A DNA stretch of 64,000 bases from Brevibacterium daeguense. GTDB taxonomy: Bacteria > Actinomycetota > Actinomycetes > Actinomycetales > Brevibacteriaceae. This document shows, in pieces, positions 51,068 to 60,651 of this stretch. The notes beneath the pieces are model-generated. The model had not been told where the DNA came from, did no database searches, and saw nothing but the letters and a program-made list of their open reading frames with translations. How positions within the stretch are numbered: the stretch's first letter is position 1; each line of letters starts with the position of its first letter. Where the stretch lies: contig NZ_JAJTWW010000009.1 of NCBI RefSeq assembly GCF_021729135.1, positions 1 to 64,000 of the forward strand, in the 5' to 3' direction. A program made the position numbers and the translations under genes.

Positions 51068-52789
51068 TCAGTCTGCCGGGGCCGGGCGGGTGAAGCGGAC
51101 TTCGGGGTCGGTGAGCGCGTGGACGATCGCCGGTCCCGGGTGGGCCAGCGCCTCCGCGAAGGCGGCGGCGAAGTCCTCGGTGCGCTCCACCCGGACCCCG
51201 AAGGCGCCGAAGGATCGCGCCCACTGCGCGAAGTCCGGGTTGCCCAGCCGGGTGCCGGAGGGACGGCCCGGATAGTCGCGCTCCTGATGGCCGACGATCG
51301 TCCCGAACACCGAGTTGTCATTGATGACGATCGTGAGGTCGAGGCCGGCGGTGACGGCGGTCGAGAACTCCTGGCCATTCATCATGAAGTCGCCGTCCCC
51401 GGAGATCGAGAACACCTTCCGCTCCGGGTGGACGAAGCCGGCGGCGACCGCGGCCGGCACACCGAAACCCATCGAGCCGTTGCGCGGTCCGAGTGCCGAC
51501 GGGAAACGGTGGACGGGCAGGTAGCGCAGCGCCCAGCCGGTGTGGTTGCCGGCGCCGTAGGTGATGATCGCGTCCTCGGGCAGCTGCTCGCGGATGGCGC
51601 CGAAGGCGGCGTCCATGTCGACGTAGGCGGGGTTCACCGACTCGTCGGGGGCGGGCGGGACGCGCCAGGCGGAGAACTCGGCCCGCGCCTCGGTCACCCA
51701 GCCGGGCAGCGCCTCGGCGATCGGTGCGAGGTTCGAGACGGCCCGCCCGAACTCCTTCGTCGTCGACACCACCAGCCTGTCGAGCGGCCCGTAGTGGCCG
51801 TGGCCGTTCGGGTCGCGGTTGATGAGGATCGTCTGCCGCGGGGCACAGCCGTTCTCGTACGAGTTGGTGAGCACATCCGTGCGGGCGCAGCCGAGGAAGA
51901 TCTGGAGGTCGGCGGCGCCGAGGACTTCGCGGGTGATCGGCGCGCAGCCGAAGCCGAGGGCGCCGAGGAAGTTCTGAGCGTCGTGGTCGATACCGTCGTA
52001 GGCGCGGAAGTCGGCGACGATCCCCAGCCCGCGGCCGGCCGCCCAGGTCGCGACGGCACGGGAGGCCTCCTCGTCCCACATCTCCCCGCCGACGACCAGC
52101 AGCGGGCGCTCGGCCTGCGCGATCGCTGCGTCGATGTAGGCGAGGTCCTCCGGCGCGGGGCCGGGCTCGGCGACGGGCCGGGGGAGCACGGTGAGGCCCG
52201 CGGTCTCGACGAGCTGGGTCTCCTCGGGCAGACCGACGACGACGGGGCCGGGGCGCCCGGAGACGGCGGTGTGCAGCGCATCGGCGACCATCTCGGCGGC
52301 GGCGTGCGGATTGTCGAGGACGAGCACCTTCTTGGCTGTCGAGCCGAACCAGGCGCGCAGATCGAACTCCTGGAACGCCTCCCGTCCGCGGACCTCGGTG
52401 GGGATGAGGCCGACGAAGATCACCAGCGGCGTCGCGTCCTGGTAGGCGGTGTGCGCGGCGACCATGACGTTGGCGGCGCCGGGCCCGCGGGTGACCATCG
52501 CGATCCCGGGCCGGCCCGTCATCCGGCCCTCGGCCACCGCCATGTAGCCGGCGCCGCCCTCCTGCCGGCAGACGACGGTGCGGATCGGGGAGTCGTGCAG
52601 GCCGTCGAGGACATCCAGGTAGGACTCGCCGGGCACGCAGTAGATGCGTTCGATGCCCTCCGCCTCGAGCTGGCGGACGATGAGGTGGCCGGCCGAGCAC
52701 GGCCCCCCAGCCGAGGCGCCCGCCGGGCCGGCATGCGAGGTGTTCAGGATCGGAGCGGCAGCGGAATCAGTGGCACTCGTCTGGTTCAT
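51068..52789 (-). CDS. Thiamine diphosphate-dependent enzyme (acetolactate synthase-like)
   Basis: The 573-residue protein has the three TPP-enzyme domains: the N-domain with IYCVPGESYLDVLDGL and the catalytic Glu in RQEGGAGYMAVAEG, the middle FAD/NADP-like domain, and the C-domain with the TPP motif GDGDFMMNGQEFSTAV..NDN. A Gly/Ala-rich N-terminal extension of about 30 residues precedes it. It could decarboxylate a 2-keto acid or act as a synthase-like carboligase; a real biosynthetic ALS is unlikely in this catabolic context. Confidence 0.9.
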   Translation of the reverse strand: MNQTSATDSAAAPILNTSHAGPAGASAGGPCSAGHLIVRQLEAEGIERIYCVPGESYLDVLDGLHDSPIRTVVCRQEGGAGYMAVAEGRMTGRPGIAMVTRGPGAANVMVAAHTAYQDATPLVIFVGLIPTEVRGREAFQEFDLRAWFGSTAKKVLVLDNPHAAAEMVADALHTAVSGRPGPVVVGLPEETQLVETAGLTVLPRPVAEPGPAPEDLAYIDAAIAQAERPLLVVGGEMWDEEASRAVATWAAGRGLGIVADFRAYDGIDHDAQNFLGALGFGCAPITREVLGAADLQIFLGCARTDVLTNSYENGCAPRQTILINRDPNGHGHYGPLDRLVVSTTKEFGRAVSNLAPIAEALPGWVTEARAEFSAWRVPPAPDESVNPAYVDMDAAFGAIREQLPEDAIITYGAGNHTGWALRYLPVHRFPSALGPRNGSMGFGVPAAVAAGFVHPERKVFSISGDGDFMMNGQEFSTAVTAGLDLTIVINDNSVFGTIVGHQERDYPGRPSGTRLGNPDFAQWARSFGAFGVRVERTEDFAAAFAEALAHPGPAIVHALTDPEVRFTRPAPAD

Positions 52790-52837
52790 ACACCCACTGT
52801 AATCGCCCGCGCTCGGCGCGGCTCCTGACGCGGACGA

Positions 52838-53347
52838 TCAGGACCGCGAGTGCAGGAAATCCGCGACGAGGCCGAGGTGCCCCGGAGTCAGGCACTCGCG
52901 GGCGATCGGGCTCAGCAGCAGCGAGTCCTCGGTCGGCAGCGATTCGGCCAGCTCCCGGCGCTCCTCCTCGGACTTGGGCAGATGGTCATCGATCCACACG
53001 ATGCGCCGCGGGGGACTGTCGGAGGCGTGCTCGAGCACGGCACTGTGCTTGCGCTCGAAGATCGACGCTCCCGGCTGTCCGGACAGGTCGAGCCAGGGCA
53101 CCTCGGGCAGGCCGATGGCTCGGAACAGGTAGGGCGCGTCGCCTTCCCAGGACGAGACCGTGGTGAGTCGGGGTGCGCCGGCGGCGAGCACCTCGGCGAG
53201 GGTCGAGATGACCGCCTCCGAGTAGGCGACGGGCACGAATCTGCCGTCGCCCACCCGGATGTCGCGTGCGGTGAAGTCGTTCGGGATCGGCGGCGTCGGC
53301 TCCGTGACGAGCACACCGTCGATGTCGAGGTAGAAGTGGGCGCTCAC
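52838..53347 (-). CDS. HAD-like domain protein
   Basis: The 169-residue protein opens with the HAD motif I (YLDIDGVL, first Asp8) and later reads RRIVWIDDHLPKSEEERRE, in line with HAD motif IV, and TTVSSWEGDAPYLFRAIGLPEVPWLDL between. It resembles the HAD-like domain of the Swiss Army Knife RNA-repair group, but phosphatase or nuclease function is not shown. The gene follows a disordered-protein gene by three bases. Confidence 0.82.
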   Translation of the reverse strand: MSAHFYLDIDGVLVTEPTPPIPNDFTARDIRVGDGRFVPVAYSEAVISTLAEVLAAGAPRLTTVSSWEGDAPYLFRAIGLPEVPWLDLSGQPGASIFERKHSAVLEHASDSPPRRIVWIDDHLPKSEEERRELAESLPTEDSLLLSPIARECLTPGHLGLVADFLHSRS

Positions 53348-53350
53348 GGA

Positions 53351-53752
53351 TCAGCGATCGGGATCCGAGTGCTGGGGAAGCTCATCTTCCATGTCGATGA
53401 TGATGCGCTCGCCGTCGGCGGTGGTGAAGAGGCGGTCGCCGTGGGCGGCTGCGACTTCGCGTGCCGGAGGCAGATCCTCTTCGTATCCGCCGCGAAGGTC
53501 CTCGGCGCGCGGCGGCGGTCCGAGCACCGCTTCCGCGGCTGCGTTGAGCTTGTCCAGGACGGGATTGCCGCTGCTCTCCGTGTTCTCCTGCAGGTTCGTG
53601 GAGCTGTCGTCGCGGGTGCCCGGCGCCTCGCCGGACTTGGGGCTCTCCGGGGTGCGCGGGCTCTCGGAGCTCTCCGGTGCGTGGATCTCCCGGGTGCTGT
53701 CGGGATCCGAGTGCTCGGCTGCGGAATTGTCTGCGGGCTTGGCGTGTGCCAT
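53351..53752 (-). CDS. Low-complexity acidic protein
   Basis: The 133-residue protein is rich in Ser, Pro, Glu and Asp (AEHSDPDSTREIHAPESSESP) and should be mostly disordered; only the end (DRLFTTADGERIIIDMEDELP) looks folded. No signal peptide or membrane segment. AGGAGGATCG precedes ATG 53752. It seems co-transcribed with the HAD-like gene. Function unknown. Confidence 0.75.
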   Translation of the reverse strand: MAHAKPADNSAAEHSDPDSTREIHAPESSESPRTPESPKSGEAPGTRDDSSTNLQENTESSGNPVLDKLNAAAEAVLGPPPRAEDLRGGYEEDLPPAREVAAAHGDRLFTTADGERIIIDMEDELPQHSDPDR

Positions 53753-53838
53753 GACGATCCTCCTCACTTCTGCCCCAGTCTTCCAGGCTTCGTCCCCGGT
53801 CACAACGCCTGCCGCTCCCGTTTCGGCACCCGGGACGA

Positions 53839-53875
53839 GTCCGGCCCGGCTTCAGCGAGTGAAGCCGGGCCGGAC
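53839..53875 (-). terminator. Strong hairpin after the MHS transporter
   Basis: Perfect 16-base arms (53839-53854 and 53860-53875) and a GCGAG loop lie 40 bases downstream of the MHS transporter stop on the minus strand. The hairpin also separates it from the following genes. Confidence 0.75.
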
Positions 53876-53914
53876 CTCGGCAGGGGCCGTGCAGATGCGG
53901 CGCGGACCGATCCG

Positions 53915-55267
53915 TCAGTGCTTGAAGCCGGGCAGGTCCTGACTCATCCGCGGTGCGACGAAGCCGGCGAAGGCAGTGAAGACGGACACCACCACCAGGA
54001 GTGCCGCGGCCGGCCACCAGTGGTTGCCCGCAGCCGCGACCATCGCGGTGGTGAGCAGCGGGACGAAGCCGCTGAGCATTCCGGCGGTGTTCTGCGCGAA
54101 GGCCACGCCGGTGTAGCGGGTCTCCGCGGGGAACAGCCCGGTGAGCACGGTGCCGGAGGCGGCGTAGGGGAACGAAAGGGCGGCGACCGCGATGGTCATG
54201 CCGACGATGACCAGGACGGAGCTGCCGCTGTCGATGAGGAGGAACGCGGGGAAGGCCAGCAGGGCCGACACGATGCCGCCGTAGAGGATGACCTTGCTGG
54301 CACCGTAGCGCGCGCCCAGACGCCCGCCGATGACGAGCACCGGGATCTCGACGACGGCGGCGAACAGAGTGCCCAGGAGCATGGTCTCCGCCGATTCGCC
54401 CAGGACATTGACGCCGTACCAGACGACGAAGGTGGTGACCAGGTAGAAGCCGCCCACTCCGAGCAGTGCCGCTGCCATGCCGATGATGATCTGCTTCCAG
54501 CTCTGGCGCAGGGTGGTGGAGATCGGCGCCTTTTCGAGCTCATCGGCCTCCATGAGCTCCTGGAAGACCGGCGACTCGTCGAGCTTGCTCCGGATCCAGA
54601 CGGCCAGCAGCAGCATCGGGATCGCTGCGAGGAACGGGATGCGCCAGCCGTAGGAGTCGAAGTTCTCCTGCGAGAAGAAGACCGTCGCCAGGAAGAAACC
54701 GCCGGAGGACAGGATGGTGCCGATGGGCGAGCCGATCTGCGGGATCGAGGCGTAGACGGCGCGGTGCTTGAGTGGGGCGTTCTCCACGACGATGGTCATC
54801 GCGCCGGCCCACTCGCCGCCGACGAACAGGCCCTGGACGATTCGCAGCAGCACGAGCAGGATGGGTGCGGCGATGCCGATCGCGGCGTAGGTCGGCAGCA
54901 TGCCGATGAGGCCGGTCACGATGCCGATGCCGACGATGGTGACCATGAGGGTCTTGCGGCGGCCGATCTTGTCGCCCATCCGACCGAAGATCATGCCGCC
55001 GATCGGGCGGGCGACCAGGCCGACGCCGAAGGTCGCGAACGAGGCCATCGCTGCGGCTGCGGCGTTGTCGCTGGTGAAGTACTGGACGTTGAACACCAGC
55101 GCGGCCGCAGCGCTGAACAGGAAGAAGTCGTACCACTCCATGGCGGTTCCGACGAGAGCACCGATCGTGACCTTGCGAGCCTCCGCATCGGTCAGTCGGC
55201 GGGTGGTGTTCGCTTCGATTCCGGCGCTCGATCGATGCGGCGCAGGTGACTCAGATGGGTGGCTCAC
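53915..55267 (-). CDS. MHS-type (metabolite:proton symporter) MFS transporter
   Basis: The 450-residue protein has 12 predicted membrane helices and the MHS marks: GTAMEWYDFFLFSAAAALVF at helix 1, GRMGDKIGRRKTLM between helices 2 and 3, and LRIVQGLFVGGEWAGAM at helix 4. It would import an organic acid, osmolyte or amino acid with protons. It ends the catabolic block and has a strong terminator. A basic/Ser-rich head of 30 residues precedes helix 1. Confidence 0.93.
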   Translation of the reverse strand: MSHPSESPAPHRSSAGIEANTTRRLTDAEARKVTIGALVGTAMEWYDFFLFSAAAALVFNVQYFTSDNAAAAAMASFATFGVGLVARPIGGMIFGRMGDKIGRRKTLMVTIVGIGIVTGLIGMLPTYAAIGIAAPILLVLLRIVQGLFVGGEWAGAMTIVVENAPLKHRAVYASIPQIGSPIGTILSSGGFFLATVFFSQENFDSYGWRIPFLAAIPMLLLAVWIRSKLDESPVFQELMEADELEKAPISTTLRQSWKQIIIGMAAALLGVGGFYLVTTFVVWYGVNVLGESAETMLLGTLFAAVVEIPVLVIGGRLGARYGASKVILYGGIVSALLAFPAFLLIDSGSSVLVIVGMTIAVAALSFPYAASGTVLTGLFPAETRYTGVAFAQNTAGMLSGFVPLLTTAMVAAAGNHWWPAAALLVVVSVFTAFAGFVAPRMSQDLPGFKH

Positions 55268-55408
55268 GGCTTCTCTCCCGGTGTGATGTGCTTCATTTCC
55301 CGCATTGTGTTCCGTCAGGTGTTGCTCGCGGTTCTTCGATGCTCCACGAAGCCTACACGCGGAACTGTTTCAGCCATATTTCATCCGCAGTTCACTCTGT
55401 GCAGCAGT

Positions 55409-56167
55409 TCAGCCGGTCGGGTTGAGCACGCGGTGGAGGAACTCACGGGTGCGCGCCTGCTCGGGGTCGCCGATCACCTCGGCCGCCGGGCCCTCTTCGA
55501 CGACCACGCCGTCGGCCATGAACAGCACGCGGTCGGCGACGTCGCGGGCGAAGGCCATCTCGTGGGTCACCACGACCATGGTCATCCCCTCGTCGGCCAG
55601 CGAGCGCATGACCTTGAGCACGTCCCCGACGAGTTCCGGGTCGAGCGCCGAGGTGGGCTCGTCGAACAGCATCACGTCGGGGTTCATCGACAGGGCGCGG
55701 GCGATCGCGACCCGCTGCTGCTGACCGCCGGACAGCGACGAGGGCGCCGCGTCGATCTTCTCGCTCAGCCCCACCCGCTCCAGAGTGTGCTCGGCGACCC
55801 GGTTCGCCTCGGCCTTCGACCGCCGGAGCACGTGGCGCTGGGCGACGGTGAGGTTCTCCCGCACGCTGAGGTGGCTGAATAGGTTGAAGCTCTGGAACAC
55901 CATGCCGATCCGCGTGCGGGCGGCGTCGATGTCGACGTCCGGGTCGGTCATCTCGTGCCCGTCGACGACGATGGTGCCCGAGGTGGGGGTCTCCAGCATG
56001 TTGATGCACCGGAGCAGGGTGGACTTCCCGGAACCGGACGGGCCGATCACGCAGACCACTTCGCCGCGGTAGATCTCGCCGTTGATGTCCGAGAGGACTT
56101 CGTTGTCGCCGAAGGACTTCGCCAGGTTGGTGACGCGGATGATGGGTTCGCCGGTGCGATTCTTCAT
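55409..56167 (-). CDS. Polar amino-acid ABC transporter ATP-binding protein
   Basis: The 252-residue ATPase shows Walker [10 protein letters not shown], the Q-loop FQSFNLF, the signature [15 protein letters not shown], Walker [15 protein letters not shown] and the switch His in VVTHEMAFA. Blocks match the GlnQ/HisP group that drives amino-acid uptake. ATG 56167 is used. It follows the permease on the same strand, with a binding protein farther upstream. Confidence 0.95.
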   Translation of the reverse strand: MKNRTGEPIIRVTNLAKSFGDNEVLSDINGEIYRGEVVCVIGPSGSGKSTLLRCINMLETPTSGTIVVDGHEMTDPDVDIDAARTRIGMVFQSFNLFSHLSVRENLTVAQRHVLRRSKAEANRVAEHTLERVGLSEKIDAAPSSLSGGQQQRVAIARALSMNPDVMLFDEPTSALDPELVGDVLKVMRSLADEGMTMVVVTHEMAFARDVADRVLFMADGVVVEEGPAAEVIGDPEQARTREFLHRVLNPTG

Positions 56168-56187
56168 GTTCGTCCAGTCGCTTTCGG

Positions 56188-57078
56188 TCAGGCGGGCCGG
56201 CCCACGGAGCCGAACTTCTTCTCCAGCAGGCGGGAGAGGTACGACAGCGGGATGGTGATGGCGAGGTAGCACAGCGCGATCACGATGAACGGCGTCAGGC
56301 TGGCGGTGTTGACGATCTCCGCTCGGGCCAGCGCGGCCAGCTCCCGGCCGGCCACGGACGACCCGAGGATGTAGGCCAGGGAGGAGTCCTTCGTCAGCAG
56401 GATCAGCTCGTTGGTCAGCGGCGGGAGGATGATGCGGAAGGCCTGCGGCAGCACGACGGTGACCATGGCACGGGAGGAGGACATGCCCAGGGAGCGGGCG
56501 GCCTCGACCTGGCCCTGGGGGACAGCCTGGATGCCTGCCCGGATGGTCTCCGCCATGTAGGCGCTCGCCACCAGCCCGAGCGCGACCATGATGACGACGA
56601 GTTTGTTGAGGCCCAGCCCGGGGAAGGCGACCGGCAGTCCGAAGCCCATGACCAGGAACACGACCAGGGCGGGCAGGCCGCGGAAGAACTCGATGTAGAT
56701 GATCGCCAGCCAGCGGTACGGACCGACCGACGACAGCCGCATGAGCGCCAGCACGATCGCGAGCACCAGCCCGAGAGCGAATCCCAGCAGCGTGAAGAGG
56801 ATCGTGTTCTTCAGTGCGACTGTGATGACCTCGGGGAACATCCCCGCAGCCACTTCCAGGTTGAGGAAGGTCTCCGCCAGAGTCGCCCAGTCGGCCTGGA
56901 TCACCACGAAGGCCGCGACGACGATGAGGATCGCGTACTGGATCCAGCGGGAGATCTGCGACCGCTTGCGCTTGCTCATCGTCTTGCGGACGGACGGGGC
57001 ATCCGGCCCGGCAGAAGCACCGGAGGAGCCGGGAGCAGCCGGAGCCGACGACGCAGGTGAGGAGGTGTTGTGTGACAA
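56188..57078 (-). CDS. Polar amino-acid ABC transporter permease
   Basis: The permease has five to six membrane helices and the EAA-type loop [29 protein letters not shown], as in GlnP/HisM proteins. A TTG at 57078 with GAAGG seven bases ahead is preferred as start, giving 296 residues; the frame remains open upstream but crosses the hairpin at 57107. It follows the binding protein gene and precedes the ATPase gene. Confidence 0.93.
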   Translation of the reverse strand: MSHNTSSPASSAPAAPGSSGASAGPDAPSVRKTMSKRKRSQISRWIQYAILIVVAAFVVIQADWATLAETFLNLEVAAGMFPEVITVALKNTILFTLLGFALGLVLAIVLALMRLSSVGPYRWLAIIYIEFFRGLPALVVFLVMGFGLPVAFPGLGLNKLVVIMVALGLVASAYMAETIRAGIQAVPQGQVEAARSLGMSSSRAMVTVVLPQAFRIILPPLTNELILLTKDSSLAYILGSSVAGRELAALARAEIVNTASLTPFIVIALCYLAITIPLSYLSRLLEKKFGSVGRPA

Positions 57079-57106
57079 GGGAGTGCCTTCACTGTCGGAG
57101 CGAATC

Positions 57107-57143
57107 CGCCGATGCCCCGGGAGCAGTGCCCGGGGCATCGGCG
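57107..57143 (-). terminator. Hairpin between binding-protein and permease genes
   Basis: Perfect 15-base arms (57107-57121 and 57129-57143) with a 7-base loop lie just downstream of the binding-protein stop. It probably stops part of the transcripts or protects the mRNA 3' end, so that the binding protein is made in excess. Confidence 0.7.
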
Positions 57144-57155
57144 TGCGCGGTGGAA

Positions 57156-57959
57156 TCATTCAGGAGCGGTGCCGAACCACTTCTGGTAGATCTCGTCGTA
57201 GCGGCCGTCTTCCTTGGCGGCGCCGATGACCTCGTTGACCTTGTCGATGAGTGCGGTGTTGCCCTTCTTGGCGGCGATGCCGTATTCCTCGCCGGTGTCG
57301 ATGTCGAACTTCACCTCGAAGTCCGGATTCTCCTTGGCGAAGTCGTAGAGGACGCCGTTGTCGTTGATCACCGAATCGACCTCGCCGTTCTGGAGCGCCT
57401 GCAGGGACAGCGGCAGGTCCTCATAGGTGATGACCTCGGCGTCCCCGAGGTTCTCCTCGGCGTACTGGAGCCCGGTGGTGCCGGTCTGGGCCGCGACGGT
57501 CTTGCCCGCGAGGCTCGCCTCGTCGGTGACATCCGAGTCGGCGCGGGCGAGGATCGCCTGGTTGGCGTCGAAGTAGCCCTCGCTGAACTCGATGACCCCT
57601 GCCCGTTCCGGGGTGATCGTCATTCCCGCCGCCGCGAGGTCGCATTCGTCGGTGTTGAAGGCCGCGCCGGTGGTGATGGTCTCGAACGGGGTGTTGACGA
57701 TCTCCTGCTGGACCCCGAGATCCTCGGCGACCAGATCGACGAGGTCGACGTCGAAGCCGACGATCTCACCGTCGCGCTCGAACTGGAACGGCTGGTACGA
57801 CAGGTGGGTGCAGACGGTGAGCTGGCCCTCGTTGATGAGGGAGATGCCGCCTTCGGCGGTTCCCTGTGCCTCCGACTCCCCGCCGCCCCCGCCGCAGGCG
57901 GACAGAGTCAGCATCGCCGCTGCCGGTACGGCCAGGACAGCCATCAGACGTCGTTTCAC
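57156..57959 (-). CDS. Polar amino-acid ABC transporter substrate-binding lipoprotein
   Basis: The 267-residue protein starts with a lipoprotein signal peptide (lipobox LSAC, Cys22). The mature part is a family 3 solute-binding fold: PFQFERDGEIVGFDVDLVDLVAEDLG, DLAAAGMTITPERAGVIEFSEGYF, AAQTGTTGLQYAEENL and YGIAAKKGNTALIDKVNEVI. It binds a polar amino acid at the cell surface. It is the first gene of the ABC operon. Confidence 0.95.
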   Translation of the reverse strand: MKRRLMAVLAVPAAAMLTLSACGGGGGESEAQGTAEGGISLINEGQLTVCTHLSYQPFQFERDGEIVGFDVDLVDLVAEDLGVQQEIVNTPFETITTGAAFNTDECDLAAAGMTITPERAGVIEFSEGYFDANQAILARADSDVTDEASLAGKTVAAQTGTTGLQYAEENLGDAEVITYEDLPLSLQALQNGEVDSVINDNGVLYDFAKENPDFEVKFDIDTGEEYGIAAKKGNTALIDKVNEVIGAAKEDGRYDEIYQKWFGTAPE

Positions 57960-58120
57960 GGTGTCTCCTCTACGTGGTCCGGGCCGGGGTGCGGCCGGTT
58001 CTACCGAGACAAAGTACCCTGCAGGGTGATGCAGAACACACGGAATCGGCAGCGTGGCTGAAATTGTAGCCGTTTTGTTGTGAGGAGGATCTCATCCTGC
58101 CGGTCTCAGATCGGCGGGAT

Positions 58121-59101
58121 TCAGCTGTTCCCGCCGGTGGCGAAGCGCCGGGTGGGCGGAGCCGGGTCCGGTGCGGGCGCGGCGGTCGAATGCCCCCGCA
58201 GGGAGGTGGCGCAGGCAACCCCCGCCGCAGTGCCCTTGCCGATCGCGATCGGCACCAGCTGCAGGCCGGGCGTCAGGTCGCCCGCGGCGTAGACCCCTTC
58301 CACGCTGCTGAGCTGGAAGCCGTTGACCTCCACGCGGCCTTCGTGATCGAGCTCGCAGCCCAGCTGGGCCGCGATGCTGCTGCTCGGATCGTGAGCGTAG
58401 GAGAAGAAGACGGCTGAGCCGGGAACGAGCGTGCCGTCGGCGAGGCGGACGCCCTGAAGCGCGCCGGGCTCGCCGATCAGCGCCTCGGCCACCCCGTCGA
58501 CGACCTCCATCCCGTGCTCGTCGAGGGCAGTGCGCTGAACCGCGTCGACGGCGGGGTGGGAGCTGTCGGTGACGATCCGCACCCGCACGGCCCAGTCGAG
58601 GAGTTCCGCGGCGAAGGCCGGCACCCCATCCCCGGCGCCGAGCACGATGATCTCCTGACCGCGGATCGTGAAGCCGTCGCATGCCGGGCAATGGTGGACG
58701 TCCAGCGCGTAATGCTCGGTGATCCCGACGAGCTCCGGGATCCGGTCGCGCACCCCGGTCGCGAGCACGATGCGCTGCACCGTGATCTGCTCGCCGTCGA
58801 TCTCGGCGCGGAAGGTGCCGTCCGGGGTGCGCTCGACGCCGGTGACCGTTCCGCTGACGAGGCGCACGTGAGGGTACTGCGCCAGGCCGGCCCGCGCCTC
58901 GGCGAGCAGTGTGTGCGGCGAGATCGGGTCGCTGCCCAGCAGGCCGTGCGCCGCTTCGGAGAAGCGATTCCGGTGCTCCCCGGCGTCGACGACCACGGTG
59001 GACCGCTGGTACCGGCCGAGCCAGGTCGCCGCGGATAGCCCGGCTGGGCCCCCGCCGATCACGAGGACATCCGCTGCAGAGTCGAGCTCAGGTCTCATCA
59101 T
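58121..59101 (-). CDS. Thioredoxin reductase-like FAD/NAD(P) oxidoreductase
   Basis: The 326-residue protein has the FAD motif VIGGGPAGLSAA, the redox pair in HHCPACDG, an NAD(P) motif VLGAGDGVPAF that is degenerate (third Gly lost), and the second FAD motif GVYAAGDLTPG. It is similar to short thioredoxin-reductase-like disulfide enzymes; the electron partner is not known. The C-terminal tail is Pro/Ala-rich. No RBS is obvious before ATG 59101. Confidence 0.9.
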   Translation of the reverse strand: MMRPELDSAADVLVIGGGPAGLSAATWLGRYQRSTVVVDAGEHRNRFSEAAHGLLGSDPISPHTLLAEARAGLAQYPHVRLVSGTVTGVERTPDGTFRAEIDGEQITVQRIVLATGVRDRIPELVGITEHYALDVHHCPACDGFTIRGQEIIVLGAGDGVPAFAAELLDWAVRVRIVTDSSHPAVDAVQRTALDEHGMEVVDGVAEALIGEPGALQGVRLADGTLVPGSAVFFSYAHDPSSSIAAQLGCELDHEGRVEVNGFQLSSVEGVYAAGDLTPGLQLVPIAIGKGTAAGVACATSLRGHSTAAPAPDPAPPTRRFATGGNS

Positions 59102-59142
59102 GCTTCACAGTACACGCGAAGACCCGAGTGACGACAAGGAAG

Positions 59143-59593
59143 GTTGACGTATTCGGTCGCCGGATCAGGCCGGCCGGACTGCCGTCCGTGCCTGAGTGGT
59201 CGACTTTCCGGGAGCTCAACGTGCGAACCTACGTCCGCGGTCCCGGCGGGTACGACGGGGTGTGGTTCTTCACGCTCGACAGCCCGCGACGGCTCATGAC
59301 CTGGGCCGGCACCTCGCTCGATATCCCGTACCGCAGGCGCGAAGGGGAGTGCGAGGAGCTGCCCGGCGGGGTGCGCTACCGGTTCGCCGGAACGCCGGGT
59401 AGTGCGGTTGCGTCCCTGCTGGGACGTCGCAGCGGCCCGGCGTCCCGCCGCGACGCCGGTGCGGGGGAGCAGGTGCTCGTCGTCCGCTCCGGGTGGTCGT
59501 CTGCTCCGCTTCCCGGTGCAGCACGAGCCCTGGCCGCTGCACTCCGCCCAGGCGAGCGGCAGCATGCTTGACCTCGTGCAGCCGGGCTCATGA
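59143..59593 (+). pseudogene. DUF2071 (YqjF-like) protein relic
   Basis: The region codes for the middle of DUF2071: FGRRIRPAGLPSVPEWSTF, RELNVRTYVRGPGGYDGVWF and MTWAGTSLDIPYRR. The first 55-60 residues of the family are absent, there being no start codon near 59143. The C-terminus (RFPVQHEPWPLHSAQ) lies in a second frame after about 59410. It is thus truncated and frameshifted. Confidence 0.75.
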
Positions 59594-59617
59594 GCGGCGT
59601 GGCAGTGGTTCCGGGCG

Positions 59618-60493
59618 TCAGGAGCGGTAGGTTTCCAGGAGCTGATCCAGCGGCAGCTTCTCGACGTCCTCGGCCGGGCGCGAGAGGAAGAAGGTGCAGT
59701 GATACCAGCCCTCGTCCTCCAGTCCTTGCGTATCGATCCCCAGGCTGTGCAGCTGCCGCAGCGTCGCCTGCTGCTCATCCGCGGATTCGAATCGCCGCTG
59801 CGGGAAGGTCTCACCGTCGAGACGCTCGGTCACCAGACCGTGCTCCGCCAGGGTCTCGGCGATGGAGTCGTAGGGGTACATCCGCAGCACGAAGGCCGCC
59901 ACCCACTGGGACCTGTCCTGGGGGAGGGCCTGCATCAGCCGCCCGAAGGTGTGCTCGGTGACGTATCCGACGCCGCCCGTGATCGTGATCAGGCTGACAT
60001 CCTGGATCCCCTGCGTCAGGGCCGGGGAAGGATCCGACTCCTCGAGGTTCTCCGCCCAGCCGTCGTTGATCAGCCCGACCTGGCGCGCATAGGCGACCGC
60101 CTCGGCCGCGATGTCAAGGCCGAGGACTCGTGGAGCGTCAGCACGCCGGTGCTCGGCGTAGTACTTCCGATCCCGGTCAGCAAGCTGCTCGGGCTGGAGG
60201 TCATCCAGCGCCGGGTCGGCATAGCGGCGGTAGACCTCGACCATGTCGAGGTCGGTCCTCATCAGTGTGGCGTTGACTCCGTAGGAGCTGCACACATCGA
60301 GGACGGTGCCGGTGGCGTTCGGTACGGTCTCTCGCTGCGCGCGCCGCACGGCGTCGAAGATCGCAGCGGCCCGCTGCGGAATCTGGTACTCCAGCGCTCC
60401 CAGCGTGCGGTAGTAGCTGCGTGGGTCCGGCCGGTGGTACAGGTCTGTGAAGTCGGCTTTTCCATCAGCAGACATGCCGGTGGTGGTCATCAT
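59618..60493 (-). CDS. Class I SAM-dependent methyltransferase-like protein
   Basis: The 291-residue protein has TGTVLDVCSSYGVNATLMR, which fits motif I of class I methyltransferases, although the usual DxGxGxG is DVCSSYG, and a later VLGLDIAAEAVAYARQVGLIN for motif II. QDVSLITITGGVGYVTEHTF could be motif IV. Methyl-transfer capacity is thus uncertain; a structural SAM-fold is likely. Substrate unknown. The C-terminal part (DEGWYHCTFFLSRP) is a beta strand pair. GAGGGAGAATG precedes the start. Confidence 0.75.
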   Translation of the reverse strand: MMTTTGMSADGKADFTDLYHRPDPRSYYRTLGALEYQIPQRAAAIFDAVRRAQRETVPNATGTVLDVCSSYGVNATLMRTDLDMVEVYRRYADPALDDLQPEQLADRDRKYYAEHRRADAPRVLGLDIAAEAVAYARQVGLINDGWAENLEESDPSPALTQGIQDVSLITITGGVGYVTEHTFGRLMQALPQDRSQWVAAFVLRMYPYDSIAETLAEHGLVTERLDGETFPQRRFESADEQQATLRQLHSLGIDTQGLEDEGWYHCTFFLSRPAEDVEKLPLDQLLETYRS

Positions 60494-60651
60494 TCTCCCT
60501 CATCTCGAACACCCCAACGATAGCGAAGGCGTTGTGTATTCCCGTCAGCGGCCCGGTCCACCTCATCACCCCATGAACGACGATCTCCCTGTGAACGATC
60601 ACCTCGTGCCGGGCTCTATGCCGATCCGTCCGGGTCTGCGAGCATGAGCAG

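Noticed and set aside
51068..52789. Biosynthetic acetolactate synthase (ilvB)
   Set aside because: No ilvN or ilvC next to it and the neighbours are catabolic amidohydrolases, so only a general TPP-enzyme call is made.
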